Shown here: positions 9,605 through 18,317 of the stretch, piece after piece
Numbering within the stretch: position 1 is the first letter of the stretch
Layout: each line of letters opens with the position of its first letter
From: Cryobacterium breve
Lineage (GTDB): Bacteria; Actinomycetota; Actinomycetes; Actinomycetales; Microbacteriaceae
Reading direction: 5' to 3'
Length of the DNA: 64,000 nt
Assembly: GCF_027594785.1 (NCBI RefSeq)
Contig: NZ_CP075584.1
Coordinates: 2,604,001-2,668,000, forward strand
Notes under the pieces: generated by a model
Database searches by the model: none
Seen by the model: only the letters and a program-made list of their open reading frames with translations
What the model was told of the DNA's origin: nothing
Made by a program: the position numbers and the translations under genes

Positions 9605-10541
9605 CCAGACAACCCCGGCCGGTCCGGCCACCCCGTCGCCCGGCCGGCATTCCGACTGGCCCCGCGTCGCCCGGTTCGGCACCCTGCCGATCCCGCTGAC
9701 GGATGCCGTCACGAACGTGGGCATCGACCTCCCGGTCGGTCGGCTGACCGCCATTCGCTCTCTGCCGGAGGGATCCGTGCGCGGTGTCGTGCTGCTCGTG
9801 CCCGGCTTCACCGGGTCGAAGGAGGACTTCGGCGGGTTCCTGCCGCTCCTGGCGGCGCGGGGCTGGGAGGCCTGGTCGTACAGCCAGCGCGGCCAGGCGG
9901 ACTCCGCCGCCCCCGTCGGAATCGAGAACTACGGTCTCGAGGACTTCGCCGGGGATGCCGTCGCGGTGGCCGCGCTCGTCGGTGGCGGCCGGGAGGTGCA
10001 CCTGCTCGGCCACAGTTTCGGCGGCGTGGTGGCCAGGGCAGCGGCGATCGCCTCTCCGGGGAGCTTCGCCGACCTCACCCTGCTCTGCTCCGGCCCGCAC
10101 GGGTGGGCGGGTCGCCTGGACCGGGAGGAGGAGATCCTCCGTTCGCGCGGCTCCGCCGCGTGGTGGAACGAGGACAACCCGCACACCGTCGGCCTGCCCG
10201 ACGCGGCCCTCACCGCCGACGAGGCGTTCCGCCGGCTGCGCCTGGGGCAGACGAGCGACGAACAACTGCTCGGAGCGGCCGCGATCCTCGCCGACGAGAC
10301 CGACACCACCGGGGACCTGCTCGCGACCGGGCTCGACGTTCTCGTCGCGCACGGTGCGGACGACCCCGCCTGGCCCCAGGACTGGCAGGCCGCGATGGCC
10401 GGGCTGCTCGACGCCCAGTACGCGGTGATCCCGGACGCCGCGCATTCACCCCAGCTCGAGAACCCCGAGGTGACCGCCGACCTGCTCGACGGGTTCTTCG
10501 GGCGCGACCCCCGGCATCCGTCACCGGCCCCGCTGGAGTGA
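9597..10541 (+). CDS. Alpha/beta hydrolase
   Basis: 314 residues. Alpha/beta-hydrolase fold features are an oxyanion-type stretch VVLLVPGFTGSKEDFGGFLP, the nucleophile elbow LLGHSFGGVVA (serine in GHSFG), a late acid region (VLVAHGADDPAWP), and the catalytic histidine in IPDAAHSPQLENP. ATG 9597 overlaps the ATPase stop by 8 bp, so it belongs to the transporter operon. Next to a GH1 enzyme it may remove acyl or ester groups from imported glycosides, but this is inference; the family is too broad to name a substrate. Confidence 0.85.
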   Translation: MSDQTTPAGPATPSPGRHSDWPRVARFGTLPIPLTDAVTNVGIDLPVGRLTAIRSLPEGSVRGVVLLVPGFTGSKEDFGGFLPLLAARGWEAWSYSQRGQADSAAPVGIENYGLEDFAGDAVAVAALVGGGREVHLLGHSFGGVVARAAAIASPGSFADLTLLCSGPHGWAGRLDREEEILRSRGSAAWWNEDNPHTVGLPDAALTADEAFRRLRLGQTSDEQLLGAAAILADETDTTGDLLATGLDVLVAHGADDPAWPQDWQAAMAGLLDAQYAVIPDAAHSPQLENPEVTADLLDGFFGRDPRHPSPAPLE

Positions 10542-10631
10542 CCACGCCGGCACCGACACCCGTACTGCCGCCCGGCCCGGCCAGGAACGGCCACTGCTAT
10601 TTCGATCTTCCGCTTCCAACAAGGAGTTATC

Positions 10632-11813
10632 GTGCTCAACTTTCCGAACGGCTTCCTCTGGGGCGCCGCAACGGCCGCCCACCAGGTCGAGGGCAACAAC
10701 GTCAACAACGACTGGTGGGTCAAGGAGCACGCCGCCGACACGCAGATCGTCGAGCCAAGCGGCGATGCCATGGACAGCTACCACCGTTTTCGCGAGGACA
10801 TGAAGCTGCTCGCCGACGCCGGGCTCACCTCGTACCGCTTCAGCGTCGAGTGGAGCCGAATCGAACCGGCGCCCGGCTGCGTGTCGCACGCCGAGATCGA
10901 CCACTACCGCCGGATGGTGGACACCGCCCTCTCCTGCGGGCTCAACCCGGTGGTCACCCTGATGCACTTCACGGTGCCGCAGTGGATGTTCGAACGCGGC
11001 TTCTGGCGCAATCCGGACGCGCCCGAGCTCTTCGCACGCTTCACCGAGGCGGCCCTGCCGATCGTGTCGGAGGGCGTCGAGTACGTCTGCACGATCAACG
11101 AGCCGAACATCGCCGCGATGCTCGCCGGCGGGGAGCAGGCGGCCAATCTGGTCGCGTTCGGCCTGCCCCGCCCCGACCTGCAGGTCGCCGACGCGCTGCT
11201 CGCCGCGCACAAGGCTTCGCGGGAGGTGCTCGCGTCGGTGCCCGGCCTCAAGTCGGGCTGGACCGTCGCCACCCAGGCGTTCCAGTCGACGGGTGAGCCC
11301 GGCGCTGACGCGAAGTTGCAGGAGTACGGCTATCCGAGCGACGACTGGTACCTCGAGAACGCCGCCGGCGACGATTTTGTCGGCGTCCAGGCGTACACGC
11401 GCACATTCATCGGCCCCACCGGGCCCCTCCCGGTGAAGGCGAACGTGGAGAAGACACTCACCGGGTGGGAGTTCTACCCGCCCGCGCTCGAGCTGGGCGT
11501 GCGTGCCGCCTGGGAGCTCAGCGGCCACGTGCCGGTCATGGTGACGGAGAACGGCATCGCCACGGCGGACGACTCTCGCCGCATCGCCTACACGGACGGT
11601 GCCCTCCGCGGCCTGCACGCGGCGATCGCCGACGGGGTCGAGGTGATCGGGTACCAGCACTGGAGTGCGCTCGACAACTACGAGTGGGCGAGCGGGTTCC
11701 GGCCGACCTTCGGCCTCATCGCCGTCGACCGCACGACCTTCGTTCGCACGCCCAAGCCGAGCCTGGCCTGGCTCGGCGGCGTGGCGCGGGCGAACGCGCT
11801 GCCCGCCGCCTGA
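10632..11813 (+). CDS. GH1 family beta-glycosidase (beta-glucosidase-like)
   Basis: 393 residues, somewhat shorter than the usual 440-470. The N-terminal signature FPNGFLWGAATAAHQVEGN is classic GH1. The acid/base glutamate is in TINEPN and the nucleophile glutamate in VMVTENG. Further GH1 marks are the HWSALDNYEWASGF stretch and the QYTRTFIG-like substrate wall. Start GTG 10632 follows a strong AAGGAG (10621-10626). No signal peptide, so it acts in the cytosol on imported di- or oligosaccharides. It is the last gene of the LacI-controlled operon. Confidence 0.92.
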   Translation: MLNFPNGFLWGAATAAHQVEGNNVNNDWWVKEHAADTQIVEPSGDAMDSYHRFREDMKLLADAGLTSYRFSVEWSRIEPAPGCVSHAEIDHYRRMVDTALSCGLNPVVTLMHFTVPQWMFERGFWRNPDAPELFARFTEAALPIVSEGVEYVCTINEPNIAAMLAGGEQAANLVAFGLPRPDLQVADALLAAHKASREVLASVPGLKSGWTVATQAFQSTGEPGADAKLQEYGYPSDDWYLENAAGDDFVGVQAYTRTFIGPTGPLPVKANVEKTLTGWEFYPPALELGVRAAWELSGHVPVMVTENGIATADDSRRIAYTDGALRGLHAAIADGVEVIGYQHWSALDNYEWASGFRPTFGLIAVDRTTFVRTPKPSLAWLGGVARANALPAA

Positions 11814-11890
11814 CGCCGCCGCCTGACGCTGCCTGATGCCGTCGCCGTCGCCGTCGCAGCCTAGCGCGGGGTCGGCGACGTTCGCCGCCG

Positions 11891-12770
11891 TCAGGCGGGG
11901 ATGGCCGTGCGCACCACGATCTGGTTGCCCCAGGGGTCGTCGAAGCCGAGACTCTGCCCGTCGTGCCGGGTCGGGATGCCGAAGTGGGACATCCGCTCGC
12001 CGAGCGCGCCGAGGTCGTCGGCGCCGGGCAGGACGATGTCGACCTCGCCGAGCCCGAGGGCCAGACGGCGCCTGCCGGAGCCGGCGCTGTTCCAGGTGTT
12101 CATCGCCATGTGATGGTGGTACCCGCCGGCCGAGACGAAGAGCGCGGACGGGCCGAAGTTGGCGGTGGCCTCGAAGCCGAGCCGGTCGACGTAGAAGGCG
12201 CGGGCGGTCGGCACGTCGCCGACGGAGAGATGCACGTGACCCACGATCGCGTTACCGGCACCCGGGTCGGACACTCCGGCCTCGGTGAGGTGCTCGCCGA
12301 TGAAGACGTTGGGGTCTAGGGCGAGCGTGGCCATCTCGACCTGGCCGTGGGCCCAGGCTCCACTCGGTGCGGTCACGGTCCCAGTAGAGCTCGATGCCGT
12401 TGCCCTCGGGGTCGGTGAAGTAGAACGCCTGGCTGACGAGGTGATCGGCGCTGCCGGTGAAGGTGCCCGGATGCTTCGTGGCGACCGAGTAGACCGCCGC
12501 GGCGAGTTGCGCCTGGGTCTCGAACAGGATCGCGATGTGGAACAGGCCGCTTGAGCGGGGCTCGGGGGCGGCAAGCTCAGGGGCGTGCTGCAGGATCACG
12601 ATCGGGGTCGTGCCACGCCCCATCACAGCGATGGGGCCGTCCTGGCTGAGCAGGCTGAGCGTGACGGCGTCGCGGTAGTACGCGATCATGCGGTCGAGGT
12701 TGCCGACACGCAGGGTGACGGCGCCCATTCCGGTCGCCGCGGGGAGGAGTTCTGATCCGGATCTGGTCAC
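11891..12770 (-). CDS. VOC-family (glyoxalase/dioxygenase-like) two-domain protein, frameshifted
   Basis: Two tandem VOC domains, about 292 residues after correction. Domain 1 begins GMGAVTLRVGNLDRMIAYYR and ends at FTDPEGNGIELYWDRDRTEW. Domain 2 begins GHVHLSVGDVPTARAFYVDR and ends at FDDPWGNQIVV. This is the layout of catechol-2,3-dioxygenase-like glyoxalase proteins. The frame breaks at 12355-12359 (AGGCT on the plus strand); removing one base gives TEWSWAHGQVEMATLALDP. GTG 12770 is preferred, with TTGAGGC upstream. Metal ligands are plausible (H and E residues in each domain), but the reaction cannot be named. Confidence 0.82.
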
Positions 12771-12878
12771 ATCTGCCTCAACGGATGCCCCCGCCCCGCT
12801 ATTCCGGCGCCCGTGAGGCATAACTCCTGCACATTCCGGGATGTGCGCCCGCGGACCCCGGTCGGCGGATCTGTGCGT

Positions 12879-12985
12879 GGCTAATTCAGGAAATCCGTCC
12901 GGCGGTCGGTGGGTCGCCGGCGGTTCGCCGCACTGGTCCGGGCATCGCTCGTAGGCGGCCGGGCGGATCTCCTGAGTTAGCCCCC
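12879..12985. repeat. Inverted-repeat element family B, copy 1
   Basis: Ends are GGCTAATTCAGGAAATCCG (12879-12897) and CGGATCTCCTGAGTTAGCC (12964-12982), followed by CCC. The same ends enclose 95-107 bp at 16081-16178 and 38608-38706. It occupies most of the 278-bp gap between the two VOC genes; I see no gene in the rest of that gap. Confidence 0.75.
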
Positions 12986-13048
12986 GCGCGGGCGTGGGAG
13001 GGCGCGCGGACGTCGGCAGGGTCGCGCCGGGCGAGGGTCGCGGTCGCG

Positions 13049-13426
13049 TCAGTCCTGGTGAAGCTGGATCAGGTTGCCGCAGGTGTCGTCGAACAGGACG
13101 GAGGTGCCGAAGGCATCCGTGTACGGTTCGCTCGTGAACTGCACGCCGAGCCGGCCGAGCCGCTCGTATTCGGCGCGGACGTCGGGGCTGCCGAAGACGA
13201 TCGCGGGGAGACCGAGGGCGCGGATGCCCTGGGCGTACTTCGCGGCCACCTTGTTGTCGCTCGGCTCGAGAAGGAGGCCGACGCCGTCCGGGTCCTCCGC
13301 GGACTTGACGATGTACAGCTGGTGCTCCGGCATGGCGAGAAGCTTCTCGAATCCGAGGACGGACGTGTAGAAATCGAACGCAGTGGCGGGGTCTTTTACG
13401 TGGACGCTGCACATCTTGATTCGCAT
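13049..13426 (-). CDS. Small single-domain VOC protein
   Basis: 125 residues, one glyoxalase/bleomycin-resistance/dioxygenase fold unit: MRIKMCSVHVKDPATAFDFY, a central LPAIVFGSPDVRAEYERL, and the closing FDDTCGNLIQLHQD. ATG 13426 is chosen because the long upstream in-frame region is shadow sequence. It lies 58 bp downstream of purC on the same strand and may be transcribed with it. Substrate unknown; proteins of this size are often annotated as lactoylglutathione-lyase-like. Confidence 0.85.
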   Translation of the reverse strand: MRIKMCSVHVKDPATAFDFYTSVLGFEKLLAMPEHQLYIVKSAEDPDGVGLLLEPSDNKVAAKYAQGIRALGLPAIVFGSPDVRAEYERLGRLGVQFTSEPYTDAFGTSVLFDDTCGNLIQLHQD

Positions 13427-13484
13427 GCCCGGAGCGTAACATTCGGCGGCGCCGGGCGCCGAGTCCTGTGACCGCGCGCGTCGG

Positions 13485-14456
13485 TCAGGCGCCTGCGGTT
13501 GTCCCGGTGAGCCGGGTGAGCAGTTCCCGGTAGCGGGCGGCGGTGCGCGCGATGATGTCCTCCGGGAGCGCCGGCGGTGTGCCCGTCTGGTCCCAGTGCG
13601 CGCTGAGCCAGTCGCGGACGATCTGCTTGTCGAAGCTCGACATCCGCTGCTCGGGGGTCGTGCCGGTCTGCCAGAGGGCGGCATCCCAGTATCGGCTTGA
13701 GTCGCTCGTGAGCACCTCGTCGGCGAGGGTGATCTCGCCGGTCGTGCGGTCGGCGCCGAACTCGAACTTGGTGTCGGCGAGGATCACGCCGTTCTGCTCG
13801 GCGATGACGGATGCCCGGCTGAAGATCTCGAGGGAGAGGCGGCGCAGTTCCGCGGCGACGTCGGCGCCGACGAGCTCCACTGTGCGCTCGAAGGAGATGT
13901 TCTCGTCGTGCTCGCCCATCGGGGCCTTCCACGCGGGGGTGTAGATCGGTTCCGGCAGGCGGTCGCCGTTCTGCAGCCCGGCAGGGAGCGGCAGGCCGCA
14001 GACCGTCTGGCTGGTCTGGTATTCCTTCCAGCCGGAGCCGGTGAGGTAACCGCGCACGACGCACTCGATCGGGAACATGTCGAGGGTCGTGCAGAGCATG
14101 GCGCGGCCGGCGACGGCAGCGGGGATGCCGGCGGCCTCCTCTGTACCCGCGGTCGCAGCATTCGCCAGCAGGTGGTTGGGAATCCCGGCGAGCTGCCCGA
14201 ACCACCAGAGGCTGAGCGTGGTGAGCAGCACGCCCTTGCCCGGGATGCCGGGCTCGAGCACGTGGTCGAAGGCGCTGACGCGATCGCTCGCGACCACGAG
14301 CACGCGGGAGGCGGCGTCGAGGTCGGGCGTCGCGGCATCCGCCTCCGCTGCCGGATCGGCCGGCACGTACAGGTCGCGCACCTTGCCGGAGTAGGCGTGG
14401 CGCCAGCCCGGGAGGTCGAGGGGGGCGGATGCGGTCGGCTGGTCGAGTGCGGTCAC
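13485..14456 (-). CDS. purC: SAICAR synthase (phosphoribosylaminoimidazole-succinocarboxamide synthase)
   Basis: About 323 residues, usual for the eukaryote/actinobacterial-length PurC. It joins CAIR and aspartate with ATP in purine synthesis. Signatures: YSGKVRDLYVP, ASDRVSAFDHVLEPGIPGKG, FPIECVVRGYLTGSGWKEYQ, then ADTKFEFG and SFDKQIVRDWL. GTG 14456 (VTALDQPT) has GGGAGA eight bases ahead; an ATG 18 bp further upstream (14474) is the alternative. purD lies upstream on the same strand, separated by inverted-repeat element A1. Confidence 0.96.
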   Translation of the reverse strand: MTALDQPTASAPLDLPGWRHAYSGKVRDLYVPADPAAEADAATPDLDAASRVLVVASDRVSAFDHVLEPGIPGKGVLLTTLSLWWFGQLAGIPNHLLANAATAGTEEAAGIPAAVAGRAMLCTTLDMFPIECVVRGYLTGSGWKEYQTSQTVCGLPLPAGLQNGDRLPEPIYTPAWKAPMGEHDENISFERTVELVGADVAAELRRLSLEIFSRASVIAEQNGVILADTKFEFGADRTTGEITLADEVLTSDSSRYWDAALWQTGTTPEQRMSSFDKQIVRDWLSAHWDQTGTPPALPEDIIARTAARYRELLTRLTGTTAGA

Positions 14457-14507
14457 GGCCCCATTCTCCCGCACAGCCCGGCCCCCGCGCCAAACGCGCC
14501 CCGCCCT

Positions 14508-14593
14508 GACGAATTCGACGGAGATTTTCGGTTCTGAACCGGTTTATCGGCCTGCTCACGCGTCGGAAACGCAGAAACTCCGTCGAATTGGTT
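14508..14593. repeat. Inverted-repeat element family A, copy 1
   Basis: Arms AATTCGACGGAG (14512-14523) and CTCCGTCGAATT (14578-14589) are perfect reverse complements about 54 bp apart. Extended consensus ends are GAATTCGACGGAGATTTT and ACTCCGTCGAATTGGT. Other copies: 30817-30901 and 33201-33280. This copy sits between purD and purC and could form a hairpin in their message. Confidence 0.85.
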
Positions 14594-14650
14594 CACACGG
14601 GGCGGCCGTGCGGTCGGCAACAGGGCAGGACGTTTCGCGGGGCGACGGGT

Positions 14651-15919
14651 TCAGGCGACGACGCGGGCGGCGATGTCCGTGCGGAACTGCGCGCCCTCGA
14701 GGGTGATCTCGGTGAGGGCGCTGTACACGCGGCTGCGGGCCTCGGCGAAGCCGTCGCCGAGGGCGACGACGCTCAGCACCCGGCCGCCGGTGGAGACGAG
14801 TCTTCCGTCGACGAGGGCCGTCGCGGCGTGCGCGATCGTGACGCCGTCGACAGCGGATGCCGCATCGAGGCCCGTGATCGCCCGCCCGGTCACCGGGGTA
14901 TCGGGGTAGTTCTCGCTCGCCAGCACGACAGTAACGCAGGACGCGTCGGAGAACACCGGTCGGGCCAGCCCGCCGAGCCCGCCGGTGGATGCCGCGAGCA
15001 GCAGCCCGGAGAGCGGGGTCACGAGCCGGGGCAGCACGACCTGGGTCTCGGGGTCACCGAAACGCGCGTTGAACTCGATGACGCGGATGCCGGCATCCGT
15101 CAGAATGAGGCCGCAATAGAGCAGCCCGATGAAGGGGGTGTCCTCGGCGGCGAGGCGGCGGACGGTCGGCAGGGCGATCGTGTCGAGCACCTCGTCGACG
15201 AAGGCCTGTTCGCTGCCGAAGCCGGCGTCGAGCCAGGGCAGCGGCGAGTACGCGCCCATGCCGCCGGTGTTCGGGCCGAGGTCGCCGTCGGCGAGGCGCT
15301 TGTAGTCCTGCGCGGGGGAGAGCGGCAGCACGGTGTGGCCGTCGCTCAGGAAGAACAGGGACACCTCCTGGCCGGCGAGGAATTCCTCGATGAGCACGCC
15401 GCCGTGCTGCAGCCAGTGCTCGGCGTGGGCGAGGGCGGCGACGCGGTCCTCCGTGACGAGCACGCCCTTGCCCGCGGCGAGGCCGTCGGCCTTGACGACG
15501 TACGGCGCCCCGAACTCGTCGAGGGCGCGGGTCGCCTCGGCGAGGGTGCCGGCGCGTTCGGCGCGGCCGGTCGGCACGTCGGCCTCGTCCATGATGCGCT
15601 TGGCGAAGGTCTTGCTGCCCTCGAGGGCGGCGGCGGCGCGGCCCGGGCCGAACACCGGGATGCCCTGTGCCCGCAGCGCGTCGGCGACGCCCGCGACGAG
15701 GGGAGCCTCCGGGCCGATCACGACGAGGTCGACGCCGTGCTCGATCGCGTACTCGGTGACGGCGCCGGGCACGTTCGGGTCGAGCGCGACCACGGGCACC
15801 GCTGCGGCGATGCCGGCGTTGCCGGGCGCGGCTACGACCTCGTGGCGCGGCTCCTCGCGGAGCAGGGCGGTGATGATGGCGTGCTCGCGGGCACCGGAAC
15901 CGAGGACCAGAATTCTCAC
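14651..15919 (-). CDS. purD: Phosphoribosylamine-glycine ligase
   Basis: 422 residues, full length. GTG start at 15919. ATP-grasp enzyme forming GAR from phosphoribosylamine and glycine. Family marks: MRILVLGSGAREHAI, DLVVIGPEAPLVAG, PYVVKADGLAAGKGV, DYKRLADGDLGPNTGGMGAY and VIEFNARFGDPE. It lies upstream of purC on the same strand, as in related actinobacteria. Confidence 0.97.
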   Translation of the reverse strand: MRILVLGSGAREHAIITALLREEPRHEVVAAPGNAGIAAAVPVVALDPNVPGAVTEYAIEHGVDLVVIGPEAPLVAGVADALRAQGIPVFGPGRAAAALEGSKTFAKRIMDEADVPTGRAERAGTLAEATRALDEFGAPYVVKADGLAAGKGVLVTEDRVAALAHAEHWLQHGGVLIEEFLAGQEVSLFFLSDGHTVLPLSPAQDYKRLADGDLGPNTGGMGAYSPLPWLDAGFGSEQAFVDEVLDTIALPTVRRLAAEDTPFIGLLYCGLILTDAGIRVIEFNARFGDPETQVVLPRLVTPLSGLLLAASTGGLGGLARPVFSDASCVTVVLASENYPDTPVTGRAITGLDAASAVDGVTIAHAATALVDGRLVSTGGRVLSVVALGDGFAEARSRVYSALTEITLEGAQFRTDIAARVVA

Positions 15920-15976
15920 CGGTTCAGGCTACCGGATGCCGGTCACACCCCGGCCTCGCACGCCGGCTCCCTCGGC

Positions 15977-16046
15977 GCACCTGTGGCCGGTGCGGACAGC
16001 TGTTGCCGGTGTGCGAGCCGCAATTGTCCGCATCGGTAACAGGTGC
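15977..16046. repeat. Inverted-repeat element family G, copy 1
   Basis: Outer arms GCACCTGT (15977-15984) and ACAGGTGC (16039-16046) enclose an inner near-palindrome (CCGGTGCGGACAGCTG against CAATTGTCCGCATCGG). The 60 bases at 15981-16040 align without gaps to 62852-62911. With element B2 it fills the 345-bp gap between purD and the sterol-carrier-like gene. Confidence 0.6.
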
Positions 16047-16080
16047 ACCCAACCCCGAGTCGCGTGACCCGTTCCGCCGG

Positions 16081-16178
16081 GGGGGTAACTCAGGAAGAAC
16101 TGGCGCGCGCCTGAGACCTGCGCCCGAAAATACGCGGCGGAGCAGACCACGGGCGGCGGATCTCCTGAGTTCGCCACC
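16081..16178. repeat. Inverted-repeat element family B, copy 2
   Basis: Left end GGGGGTAACTCAGGA starts at 16081. Right end TCTCCTGAGTTCGCCACC is at 16161-16178. The interior is unrelated in sequence to the other B copies; only the ends and the length are conserved. Confidence 0.7.
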
Positions 16179-16264
16179 ACCGGGCAGGCGCAGGGGGCGA
16201 GGAGCCGCACCGGCGCGTGGCGAATCCGGGCCGGTCGGCGCCGGGAACCCGGCAGAATGGGGGA

Positions 16265-16639
16265 ATGGCAAACGCGAGGATCGATGACGGGGTGGGCCGG
16301 GCCGCGGTGCGCGGCTACGCTGCGGATGCTGCGGGCGCGAGCCGGGACATCCGCGCGCTCGCCGTGCGCTACACCCTGCAGCTGCTTTCCGAGGAGGCCA
16401 ACGGCAACACCCTCGAGGTGCGCGTGCCGCCGTTCGGCGCCGTGCAGTGCATCGCCGGCCCCCGGCACACCCGCGGCACCCCGCCCAACGTCGTCGAAAC
16501 GGATGCCGCGACCTGGCTCGCCCTCGCGACCGGCGAGCTCGCGTGGTCAGACGGTCTCGCGAGCGGGCGCATCCACGCGAGCGGGCAGCGCGCCGACCTC
16601 TCCGCGCACCTGCCGCTGCCCCTCACGCTCGCGCCCTGA
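16265..16639 (+). CDS. Sterol-carrier-family protein (small conserved actinobacterial protein)
   Basis: 124 residues, soluble. Contains RALAVRYTLQLLSEEANGNT, LEVRVPPFGAVQCIAGPRHT and GTPPNVVETDAATWLALATG. This is the pattern of the small SCP2-like protein that travels with purine genes in Actinobacteria. ATG 16265 is preferred to an upstream ATG because GGGGGA precedes it. The biochemical role is unknown; lipid binding is only suggested by the fold name. Confidence 0.75.
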   Translation: MANARIDDGVGRAAVRGYAADAAGASRDIRALAVRYTLQLLSEEANGNTLEVRVPPFGAVQCIAGPRHTRGTPPNVVETDAATWLALATGELAWSDGLASGRIHASGQRADLSAHLPLPLTLAP

Positions 16640-16669
16640 GTCTCCCCACGCTTCCCCGCTTCCGTGGGT

Positions 16670-17701
16670 TCAGGCGAGGATCGCGGCGACCTCGGCGCGA
16701 GTCGGCATCGAAGCCGTCGCGCCGGCCCGGGTGACCGAAACGGATGCTGCAACCGTCGCCCAGCGAATGGCGTCGATCATCGCGTCCTCCGAAATCTCAG
16801 GGCGGGCACGCGCGGTGTCCGGTCGCGCGTCATCCGTGACGGCCGCATCCGAAGCGCCTCCAGCAGCGTTGGCATCCGCAGCATCCGCAGCATCTGCGGC
16901 GCCTGACGTACCCGCCGTACCCGCGGCACCCTCGGCAAGCCGCGCGACGAGCGCGCCGACGAACGTGTCGCCGGCACCCGTGGTGTCCACGGGGCGCACC
17001 GGCCGGGCGGGCGCGAGCCCGAGCGCGACGCCGCCCCTGGCGACGACGCAACCCTCATCGCCGAGCGTGACGATCGCCCAACCCCGGCGTGCGCTGAGGG
17101 ACTCTGCCGCGCGTGCGGCATCCGTTTCACCCGTGAACTCCTCGGCCTCGAGGCGGTTGGCCACGACGAGGTCGACGCCGGCGAGGAACGCCGCGGGCAG
17201 CGGCACGACCGGAGCGGGGGTGAAAACCGTGAACGTCCCAGACGCCCGCGCGACCGCGAGCCCCTCGATGAGCGTCGACACGGGAAGCTCACACTGCAGC
17301 ACGAGGAAGTCCGCCGCCGCGATCGCGGCGCGCTGCCCTTCGTCGAGCGACGTCACGGCGGCGTTCGCGCCCGAGACGACGACGATCGAGTTCTCGCCGG
17401 AGTCGAGCACGGTGATGTGCGCGGTGCCGGTCGGCCCGTCGACAGTGTCGAGACCATCCACGCGGATGCCTTCGCTCACGAGCAGTGCCCGGAGTTCCGT
17501 CCCGTAGGCATCGCGTCCGACCGCCCCGAGGAAATCGACCGTACCGCCCTGCCTGGCTGCGGCAACCGCCTGGTTGAGTCCCTTGCCACCGGGCACGAGG
17601 GCGAAGTCGTGGCCGAAGATCGTCTCGCCGGGGCGGGGGAGTCGCGGCTGGCGCACGACGAGGTCCATGTTCGCGCTTCCGAGCACCGCAATCCTGTTCA
17701 C
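16670..17701 (-). CDS. rbsK: Ribokinase / PfkB-family sugar kinase
   Basis: 343 residues, longer than the usual ~300. PfkB signatures: NRIAVLGSANMDLVVRQPRL, the substrate-binding VPGGKGLNQAVAAARQGG, and the ATP-site VDTTGAGDTFVGALVARLAE with the catalytic aspartate in GAGD. GTG 17701 starts the first strand directly. After the catalytic motif there is a ~40-residue Ala/Asp/Gly-rich insertion (about 16790-16915, encoded partly by tandem GCATCCGCA-like units) before the final helix resumes at EDAMIDAIRWATVAAS. The insertion does not remove any recognised motif. Phosphorylates ribose by family; other pentoses are possible. Confidence 0.88.
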   Translation of the reverse strand: MNRIAVLGSANMDLVVRQPRLPRPGETIFGHDFALVPGGKGLNQAVAAARQGGTVDFLGAVGRDAYGTELRALLVSEGIRVDGLDTVDGPTGTAHITVLDSGENSIVVVSGANAAVTSLDEGQRAAIAAADFLVLQCELPVSTLIEGLAVARASGTFTVFTPAPVVPLPAAFLAGVDLVVANRLEAEEFTGETDAARAAESLSARRGWAIVTLGDEGCVVARGGVALGLAPARPVRPVDTTGAGDTFVGALVARLAEGAAGTAGTSGAADAADAADANAAGGASDAAVTDDARPDTARARPEISEDAMIDAIRWATVAASVSVTRAGATASMPTRAEVAAILA

Positions 17702-17717
17702 CCGTCCAGTGTCGCAC

Positions 17718-17820
17718 CCGCGCCGGTTTCGGCACGCCGCGCCCTCGTCTGCTCGCACCCGCGCCGGTTTCCGCGGGCCGCGCCCGAAACGGCGGCCGCG
17801 GCCTGCCGAAACCGGCGCGG
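17718..17820. repeat. Inverted-repeat element family C, copy 1 (intergenic)
   Basis: CCGCGCCGGTTTCGGCA (17718-17734) and TGCCGAAACCGGCGCGG (17804-17820) are perfect 17-bp reverse complements. A third, partial arm (CCGCGCCGGTTTC) lies at 17760-17772. It sits between rbsK and the divergent small membrane-protein gene. The same arms occur inside the RND pump gene at 35047-35108. Confidence 0.8.
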
Positions 17821-17882
17821 CGGCGACCGCACTCCCGTGTTCTCCCGGCGCACTCCCCGGGCGCGCGTGCGAGAATATCCCC

Positions 17883-18296
17883 ATGAGCGCAACCGAGCAG
17901 CCAGGGAACGACATCGCCCCCGTGCAGCCCGCCCCGGGCACCGCGGTCCCCGAGATCCTCGTCGGCCAGGCAGCGGCCACCGTGCGGCGCTCCCCGCGCT
18001 ACCTCAACTTCATGATCGTCGGTGCCGTCCTCGGGGCGGTCACCGCACTCATCCTCACCGTCGGCTTCCCCCAGACGGCCGAATTCGGGCTCCTCCAGGT
18101 CTTCGGATTCCTCCTCCTCGTCGGAGTGGTCGTCGGCCTTGCCCTCGGCGCCCTGGTGGCGATCCTGATCGACCGATTCACCGGTCGCTCGGTCCAGACG
18201 GTCGTCGTCGATAGACTGGGCGTCTACGGCGCGAGCGTTGAGAACGCTCCTGCCGAGGCAGACGACCCCCCAACATCCAGCGCTAATACGCTGTAA
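17883..18296 (+). CDS. Small conserved membrane protein upstream of purF
   Basis: 137 residues. A polar N-terminus of about 40 residues is followed by two hydrophobic segments (FMIVGAVLGAVTALILTVGF and FLLLVGVVVGLALGALVAIL). A short cytoplasmic tail, PPTSSANTL, ends the protein. No named domain recognised. It ends 21 bp before purF on the same strand and is probably co-transcribed with it; this pairing is common in Actinobacteria but the function is unknown. Confidence 0.8.
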   Translation: MSATEQPGNDIAPVQPAPGTAVPEILVGQAAATVRRSPRYLNFMIVGAVLGAVTALILTVGFPQTAEFGLLQVFGFLLLVGVVVGLALGALVAILIDRFTGRSVQTVVVDRLGVYGASVENAPAEADDPPTSSANTL

Positions 18297-18317
18297 CGAT
18301 AGTTAAGAGGCATCGAT

